Source: Phoronis australis
Lineage: Eukaryota; Phoronida; Phoronidae
Length of the DNA stretch: 36,321 nt
Assembly: GCA_002633005.1 (NCBI GenBank)
Contig: NMRA01000001.1
Location: 4,529,063-4,565,383, forward strand
Direction of reading: 5' to 3'
Shown here in pieces: positions 23,669 to 32,700 of this stretch (positions are counted from its first letter, which is position 1; the number at the start of each line of letters is the position of its first letter). A model generated the notes under the pieces. It searched no databases, was not told where the DNA came from, and worked only from the letters and a program-made list of their open reading frames with translations. The translations under genes were made by a program, and so were the position numbers.

Positions 23669-26495
23669 TGTTCATGAAAAAAGAAACACAGGAAAACACG
23701 TTTCATCATCAGTAAACATTGTGTGCATGAGTCTCACATAGAACTGGGGTCATAAATGGGGCTACGGGGAATACAAAACATGCAGATACCTGTTTATAAG
23801 TGTATGAAAACTTGAGCAAATGCAACAGAATTCATTTACTTGTTAATACCAACACTTCTGAATGAACAAAGAACATTCATGTTTTATTAATAATGAGTTT
23901 AAACTGAAAAAGTAATTATAGCTAAACTGGCTTCAAATCACACCCATAAATAAATTTGTGTTGGAGAGTTCATCTGGCTCCATTTCGCCAGTAAATGCAC
24001 CTAAATACAAGTTTTTTCAAACCATGTAATAACAATTCAAAGTTGGGGGCTACGGAGAATACAAAAGATATTTTTGCTTATGATCAATTCAAATCCAGGA
24101 ATTTGTCTAATATTTTTTGTGGACCAAAGATAGCTTCTAGATTCCCAATGTGCAGTATCAAAAATCTTTTATTAATGGAAAAATTTAATGGAATTCAGAC
24201 AGTGCTACGGAGAATAGACAGTTTTTTTAGGTGACGGTGATATTATTTAGTTGAGGAATCCAATCACCAGGACATCTGGTACAAATATGTGGTTTCTAAA
24301 TCAAATTCTATATACCATCAACCATTAAAAAACACACTTCAAAACACTAGTAATGCTTTTCTTTTTCAGCCATGTATGTAAGAGAAAGAGCACATGCAAA
24401 TTTAGTGTTTTTGCATAACATTAATATCATTTTGCAAGTTTGCCTGGAAATTGTGTTTGATATTTCAGATCCCTGCAATCACCTGAAGAAAAATAAGAAA
24501 TACATCTTAAGATCATGAAAAAACATTAAATTTCAAATGAATGTGTGATTTAATTAAATGCCATGTGAATTAAAAACATGCAATGTTTCAGTGAAACAAA
24601 ATAACGATGGATTTCTGGCTATTTTCAGCTATATAAAGGATTACTCTGGCCATAATTAACATCTTCGTACTTTAAAATGCGTAAATGTCATAAGTACCGG
24701 TGCTATAACAAGATCACCATACAAATATCTGCCAGAGGTGAAGGAATCCTGTCAATATGATTGCATAACATAAAAATGTAGATTTGCACCCTGAGTAAAA
24801 AAATGCCTTAGATTGCCGAGATTTTTCTGTTCTGGTAACAAAGGAACATCAGTCGTGGTTGCGTCTTATCTCACTGGCTTTCAAGTTTTTCTATCTTGTT
24901 TTATGCTAACCCTTTATTGGCCCCTCTGGTTATTTTTAATAACATAATAAATCTGTCTCAAGAACATGCGAGAGACTATTTTTCTCAATTTAAAAATATT
25001 ATTACGCTACGTTCCGTGGCGTTAGTTCATTTTCAACTGTCATGGCCGCTCCCTGTTAATTCTCGCGTACAAGACTTCTTGAAGGTACGGATGGACGTCA
25101 TGTCTTCAGATGCAGTTGCGATTAAAATGAGAGCGAATATACAAAAAAGTACCCAAGTGATTGTTAATTGCAATTGTGCGTAACGTAGAGCTGAAAGTCT
25201 TTGTCTTACTCTGGCACAGTTGTAGGCGTCGTCTGGGCAGTGGGCACTGCCACTGGTCGGATACTACGCCAAATACGGACCCCATTTAGAGAACCAGTTC
25301 CATACACTGAGTTACAGACCCAGTGCTCAATGATGAAAAACAGACCCAGTACTCAATGATTGCCTAGCTCTCTAAATCAGAGACCACTATATCTGACCAG
25401 TGCCTCCTGTGGACTGGTGTGGATGCTAAAGAAACTAGGCTAATGAATTGATTAAGATTGACTGGGAGTGACTAGGGGCACAAAAAAAAATTCCTTTCTG
25501 CGAGTGTAGACAAGTTCCCCAGTATGTCCTACCTCCTGTTTACATGGGTAATAGGACAGTTGGTGCTGGTATGTGTCAGCCCCCAACTAGTTTCATCCAC
25601 TGAATATCAGTCCTGTTATCCAGTGGCAGATCCATGGTTTCCTGCTGACTCGTAATATCCGACCAGTGTCCACCAACCCTGATTTTGCTTTGCATTGCCT
25701 ACTTCTCTGGAATAATTGGTCTACCCTCTTTAATCAGGCTAGCAGGTCTACGTCTTCATTTTAACATTTTTAAGCGAGTGTACTGCATGATCTACATTGC
25801 CACAGGCAAAAATGCTATGGGACATTTTCATAACCACTTGAGTTTTGCTTGGCTTTGGAATTTTCTAAAGAGGGTAAGCTTGAATTACTAGTATCAGGGC
25901 TTGGAATTTCCCTCTTTTAAGAAAATTTCTTCTTTTTTGGCTTTGATTTCCTTTTATTTGATTTCCAGTTTGCTCTTTTTTCGTCTCTTTTATCATTATT
26001 TTGACTTTATTTATGCAAAGACGTTCATTTCAGTTAAATTTTACGACAAAAAATTATTTGTATCACACAAGCCTATTTATTTGTGGAACGATACATCACC
26101 TGGAAAAATTTCCTCTTTTTTGTCATTGGTCATTCCAAGCCCTGTAGTATGTTATGCAATCTTATTTAACCTTGCACAGGAATAGTTTCTAAGAGGCAAG
26201 GTTTTCAAGCTTGGAATTCAGTGTTGAAAAAAGTAACTGGCCCAACAACCTTGTTCTAGACTCTTGTCAAACCTGATTCACCTTATCCATCAGCAGTCTT
26301 TTTCAAGCTAACCGAGCAATGGTTAGTAAGAGAACAAGGAAATTCAAGCTTGGAGAAAAATATTAAATAAGGAACATTCTATTAAGCTTGACCAAGCTTG
26401 GTAAAATTTAATTCTAAAATTACCGCCATTTTTAAAGATTTGCCCAACTCGGGATAATCATAATAACATTGATTTCATATTTTAGATCTAACGTA

Positions 26496-26711
26496 ATGAA
26501 CTGCCTCCGGCTCGCCCTGAAGAGGTTTGACTTACTCTCCTTGGAGGCTGTTCTTCACCGTGTGCCTGCTGTCTACTCAGTGGGAACTCCAGCTGCATGC
26601 TGTTTTGACTGCACAGATACGAGGTCACGGACTGAGTGGAGTGTTCCACGAAGATTTAGCACGGCTAATGTTATGCAAGCAGCAAGAGCAAAGAATTCCA
26701 AAAAGAAACTG
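26496..26711 (+). CDS. MTIF2: MTIF2 exon 1, targeting presequence
   Basis: Start ATG at 26496, 72 codons, donor CTG|GTAGTG in phase 0. The peptide begins [20 protein letters not shown] and contains VPRRFST, like a mitochondrial processing site, with no acidic cluster. A TTTTAG at 26485 ten bases before the ATG could be the acceptor of a 5'-UTR intron. Homology in this stretch is not expected, so the exon is called from the start, presequence character and phase. Confidence 0.8.
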
Positions 26712-29700
26712 GTAGTGACTTGCGTATTTTGAACATTTGATTTATGACTGATACTTTTAGCTTTTAGTATTATTGCAACTGTTTTAACTTTAGAATGGGT
26801 ATGATTTTAGGTATAGTGATATCTTAGAAATGAAGAGAACTGATTCTAAGTGTTTTCCAAACTGTGTGTTATAGTCTTTAGAATTACGTAAATTTGAAAC
26901 ATGATCTAGATTCATGATCTTTTAAAACTTGTAGAGACTAGCAGATTCTTGAACAATGTCGTGTTCAGTCTTGTGTCTGCCTAATAATGATAATCTTACA
27001 TACTGTATTGGATCACGGAGCAGATTTTAGTTATAATCTTACATATTGTATTGGATCATGGATCAGATCCCAATGATAATCTTACATACTGTATTGGATC
27101 ATGGATCAGATCCTAATGATAATCTTACATAGTGTATTGAATCGTGGATCAGATCCTAATGATAATCTTACATACTGTATTGGAACATTTATTAGGCTCC
27201 AAAACCAATCCAAGTGCGTCCCAAGAAGAAACGAAATAGTGTGGTGACTATATGGAAGAACATGACAGTGGCAGAGTTAGCGACATCTATGGGCAAGGAT
27301 GTTGGTGGGTAGCAGCGATCATTGCACATTACATAGTCCATGCTGATCATATTTATCTCACCATATTATGCATCAAAGGTTGTGCCAGTACAGCTTCCCT
27401 CTACCATTCTACTGTAGTTATTCTCTGGAGTCATCTTCTGACCTGCGCGCTCATCGCCTCACTCACAAGGCTGTACTCTAGACTTTTTGTACCATGTAAT
27501 TGCCTCCTTTTTAAAAACCCACATTGGCATAGTTTTTCTTCACATATTTTTATATTGTTTGGAGCACTTTCAACTATTTATTACTGATCTAGGCATCACG
27601 TTATTAGATTCAAATTTGCGTGCCTGGCTGCTTTGCAATAAGAAGTTTTGTGACCTAAATGCTTCTGATAGAGTCCTTCCCATAGACATAGTATTAAGAT
27701 GTCTAATAGAGTCCTTCCACTTTCCTAATGCATGAGCATTTTCATATACCCAAAAGCAAACAAAATTGGCTTGAAAACATGAGACGTAATGTGAGTGCAG
27801 TTGAAATGACATCGTTTACTTTGAACAGTTCTTTAGGGTCAGGCAAGAGCATTTCCTTGTTCTCAAAATATCTGTTTTAACTCCTCTGTCTACTGGGTTG
27901 GTGGATGTAATATCTGTTGTATATTTAGGTGGAGACGTCAACCTGGAAATGTGTGCAAATTTTATACTTGCTGGGTGATCAACTCAGCTGCAGCATATGA
28001 GCCGACACACAACACATCTAGGCCTGCCTTGCTGTCATAACATGGCCCCACAACAATGTTTTGTTCATGGTATACAGCTAATGCTCTGTTTTGTAGATCA
28101 TGTGTATGAAGTGATGATGTACATTGAAAGTACAAATAAGTACGACCATGATTCTGCCGGTAAGTACATGTGTAGCTCTGCATACAATTGTATAGAATCA
28201 ACATGCCATGTCTTGGAGACACTAATCATGACATGTTTTCTAGTGTGGACATTGGTGCTGGTAAATGAAGAAAACAGTAACATTTTGTTAATCTTAACAC
28301 GAAGAAGAGTATTCACTTTTATGCACTCACCCACCCAGATAACTTTCCATGAAAAAGACGATAACACCGTTTCATTTTCAGATGGATTTTATGTATTGTA
28401 TCCACCTTTCTTAGTGGAATTGTTTAAAATAATGATCATGCCTTACATCTGTGGTATATGCGATGAACACAGGAGCTGCATATCAACTTGGGCCCTTGCT
28501 CACCTAAGGAAAAGATGTCTGTTCCTTCTGGGAGATGAATTCTCTCCACTCCCCGCCCCCCCTCCGTACAACCAATTACACTCCCGCTCTTCCCTCATTG
28601 CCGCCCCCATCAGCTCTGCCAAGCCAAAACTTACATTTTGTGCTTCTTTCAAAATGTCGTCGATTGCACATGTAGGGATGTTATAAGGTTGTCAGATAGT
28701 GAATTTCTTTGCTCAATGGTATATAATTACCCGTGCATTAGCTATAAACTATCAGATTATGTTCTCCTTATTGAGGCTGGTATCGCTGGTAAGGCATGCC
28801 TATGAAGTGAGGATTTTCACAGTTGATAAAACCTTCTGAAGTTAAGGTTCTGTGTGTAAGTTAAGAGTAATTCTAACCTTGAAGGGAATTCTTTAATCAC
28901 TGGAGGGTATTTTTTCGGCCTAGTGAGGGTTCGGTAATTCTATGTATGTGTCAGAGGGAATCGGGGTGATAATGGGCCCCGAAATCGAGGCATCGAGAGC
29001 CCTGTCAACTTTGCGTTGCTCTTACTATTACTGGTGCTCAGTGCTGTCTTGTTTTGTTTATGTCTTATGTTTGTTATCGGTCAACTGTTTTTATCATATA
29101 ATCACCATGACGATTATGATAGTTCATTGTGTTGTTTTCATAGCCATTGACAACATGTCAGTACTGCAGGAAATCTGTGAAAAGTCTGGCTTTCGCTACA
29201 TCACTGGAAGTGCTCCAGGTAAAGTGGAAGTAAAGGAATGCCGTGATGTGTTCAGGAGGTGAGTGGTGATGGCAGGCTGTAATGGTTCAAGTGGTTCACA
29301 CAATTCATCAACACATCTTGTCAATAAATATTTGTCTATGAATTACTGCAGTTTTGAAGTGTTGCCAACAAGCACTAAACTTGTATTATACCTTGTTAAT
29401 GAATGTGAGTGCAAAACTGTGGTGAACTATTGCCTGATCGAATTTAAATGTTTTGATATCTGTGCAGGCCCAAAGAAGAGCATGTGAACATGGTGAAGCG
29501 CCCTCCTGTGGTGACTATTATGGGTCATGTGGACCATGGTAAAACAACGCTATTGGACAGTCTCAGGAAGTCAAACATTGTGGAACAGGAGTTCGGAGGA
29601 ATAACACAGCACATTGGAGCCTTCTCAGGTTGTAATCATTTCCACCCAGGACAAAAGATGAAACCACTCTAACTGCAAAACTATCCAAAATTTGCATCAT

Positions 29701-32700
29701 TGTACCGGGAATTTTTTAATGATTTGTACTTGTCATAAACATTTTGCATGAAATGACAATGAATAAATAAAGAGTAATGTTTGTCATTCTTAATTGTTTT
29801 AATTTATGGGAATGTTCCGTGTTTTGTGTTGCTTGAATGTAATAAGCAGCCTGTGATGTTTGTAATATAACAGTATGGGCATGTAGCGTGCAGCAAGCAG
29901 TAGGGGTGGATACCCATGCAGCAATATTGGTGCATGTCATGCAGCAATATGGGTGCATGCCATGCATTAATACAGGTGCATATGGATGCATATCATGCCT
30001 GGCAATATCATTGCATATCACGCAGCAATATAGTGCATACCATACTGCGGTTAACATTATGGTATTGTTAATTTGTACTTTTATTAACCCTTACTATTCG
30101 TGTAATGTTTTCATGTTGTTCTCACTATTTCCAGTGTCACTGCCCTCTGGTGAGAGAATAACCTTCCTCGACACACCTGGTCACGCTGCATTCTCAGCTA
30201 TGCGAGCTCGTGGGGCGCAGGCGACGGACATTGTTGTACTAGTCATTGCTGGGGAGGACGGGCTGATGAGTCAAACTATTGAGTCCATACAGCATGCACA
30301 GGAAGCACAAGGTAAAGGTGGTTACAGGATGCAGGGGTACAGTTTTTGGGATAGGGTGTTGTTGACGGATGAAGGGTAGGGGTGAATACAGGATGCAGGA
30401 GTACAGTTTTTGGGATAGGGTGTTGTTGACCGATGAAGGGAAGGGGTGGATACAGGATGCAGGGGGTACAGATATTGGTTAGGGTGTTATGTTGTGGGGT
30501 GCAATATAGGGATGGATATAGGATATGGAGGTTGGATGAAGAGGTGTAATGAAGGCTAGATTCATTGGTCACAGAGTCTTCTCCATTTCTTTGGTTTCAA
30601 ATAGCCTAGACGTTAAGTTAAACCTCATACCTACTTTCTTCCACTGAAACTAGTGATTTCTTTCAGCAATTCTGTAAAAAAACATACCCAATCCTCTTTG
30701 TTGAAAGCATATTACTTATCTTTATTTCAGTTCCAATTATTGTTGCCATAAACAAGATAGACAAACCTGAAGCTGATGTGGTGAGTGTTTTGATGGATTT
30801 AAATATCTTTTGAACTTCAGTTTAAAAGTCAATTAACTGTAACAGTTATAAATACTTTCAAAGAACATTTTAATTTATGGTATGGGGACACTTTAGCACA
30901 CCAATTTGGAGATATTTAATTTAACAGTCGTAGGATTAGACTGTCCACAGAGATGCGCTTAAATATCCTGTAGTTCTCAAAGTAAACAGGACAACTTCAA
31001 ACCTTGACAAAGTTTCAATGTTCAAATGCGCTGCCTGCTAAATACCCATCTCATTGTCTCAAAATTCTTTCTAAACGTCACCATATCTTCTATGGTTTTA
31101 TGTCTTGTTGTTGACTGGAATTCTATTTTGTCCACTTTGCCGAAATCATGACAATTTAATTTTTGGCTGGCGAAACTGTGACACTAATTGCCGTCATGCC
31201 TCAATAGAAATTTCAACTCGCACTGCAGGCCTCAAACAGTGCACTTTTAAGATCAGGTCAGCATGACTCACCTCATGGCTCAAAACTGAGTTGCGTCTGT
31301 TTGTTTAAAGTCAGTCCACATAAGTTTTGCAGTCGCAGCGTTTTCACCACCTGGCAGGTTGTTGCAGACATTGAAAGTATGACAAAACCACAGTTGTTAA
31401 CAATGGTGGAACCTGCGAAAAGGCTGCGACTTTTACGGTGTTATGTGGATCAGCCTTGTTACTCTTTCCAGAATGGACCTTGTGCATTGTGGAAAGGTTA
31501 AGTGCAATATGTTTTACAGATTAGACTGTATCGCTTCAGTCGAACACCAGTGACCAGTTTAATCATCAGTGAATTTGTACCTCTACTAGTCACCGCAAAT
31601 TAATAGCCAACATATTTTTAGTACACCACAGACACATGGTTGACACCTGAAATAGAACAGCTCGGGTTCATTTCAGATACATCAGGGACTCGGAGGTGAC
31701 TGTTCAAATTAACATAGAACTGGTAGTCCAACTCCAGTGAGTGACTTGTGTCCTCTGTTAGGTTGAGATTTCAAAGGACTGGCCGTGATTATTTGCTCTG
31801 TGTATTTCTGGTTGTTTGCTCCACTGAGTTTTGATCAAGTAATGTAGCTATCGAATCAAGCCTCTTTCGGAGTGTACACACATAGTGTGTGACCTTATGG
31901 AGGTGTACACACGAAGTGTGGCCTTAGAGAGGTGTACACATGTAGTGTGACCTTATAGAGGTGTATACATGAAGTGTGACCTTATAGAGGTGTATACACA
32001 GAGTATGACCTTGAAAAGATGCTGCCATTCCTGTGCTGCATGGCTGAGGTATTAAAAGTAATCAATATCATATTGATGAGGTCACTACCATGTGGCCTTG
32101 TTGGGAGGGCCAAAATGCATTTGACGTCATTCTTATGTTGAATTGCAATTTAGAAGATATTGGAATCGGCAAGTGCCTACTAGGAACTAGTGTATCCCAC
32201 AATGCTGTGTTTCAGGAGAGAACCAAGCGTGGTCTGATGTCACAAGGCCTCGTGCTTGAGCAAGATGGCGGAGATATCCAAGTTGTACCAATATCAGCTC
32301 TCAAGGTTTGTATTTGATCTGTGTATGTTGTCCATATATTTGTGTGTATGTTGCTCATGCTTGTGATGCTCATGCTTGTGATGCTTATGCTTGTGATGAT
32401 GTTCATGCGTGTGATGTACGGGCGTGTGATGTTCGGGCGTGGGATGTTCATGCGTGCGATGTTCATGCGTGTGATGTTCATGCGTGTGATGTTCATGCGT
32501 GTGATGTTCATGCGTGTGATGTTCATGCGTGTGATGTTCATGCGTGTGATGTTCATGCGTGTGATGTTCATGCGTGTGATGTTCGTGCGTGTGATGCTCG
32601 TGCGTGTGATGCTTATACGTGTGAAATTCACATGTGCTATTTTGATTTGTATGATAGTCATGTGTGTGATGTTTATGGGTATCTTATTCATGAGCCTAAA

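Larger units (their letters stand above)
18538..26495. other. Intergenic region between ITPK and MTIF2
   Basis: About 8 kb, covering the ITPK 3' UTR, an inverted-repeat element, a broken LINE and AT-rich DNA. A 166-codon open frame at 20824-21324 and a 95-codon one at 24896-25183 match nothing known. A word GGGGCTACGG(A/G)GAATACAAAA occurs at about 23757 and 24047. A 21-base near-repeat lies at 25314-25334 and 25340-25360. Confidence 0.6.

Noticed and set aside
25901-26185. Phe/Ser/Leu-rich 94-codon frame resembling a membrane protein
   Set aside because: Composition follows from T-rich DNA; no family features, no splice logic.
26988-27188. Regular 43-bp spacing that could suggest a CRISPR array
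   Set aside because: Units are full tandem copies without unique spacers, and the DNA is animal with spliced genes.
27997-28686. 229-codon open frame, the longest in the window
   Set aside because: It contains MTIF2 exon 3 in its correct frame and simply reads through both flanking introns; the parts outside 28097-28159 match nothing.
29716-30057. 113-codon minus-strand frame rich in Cys, His and Tyr
   Set aside because: It crosses the degenerate 23-bp repeat in an MTIF2 intron; the residue pattern comes from the repeat.
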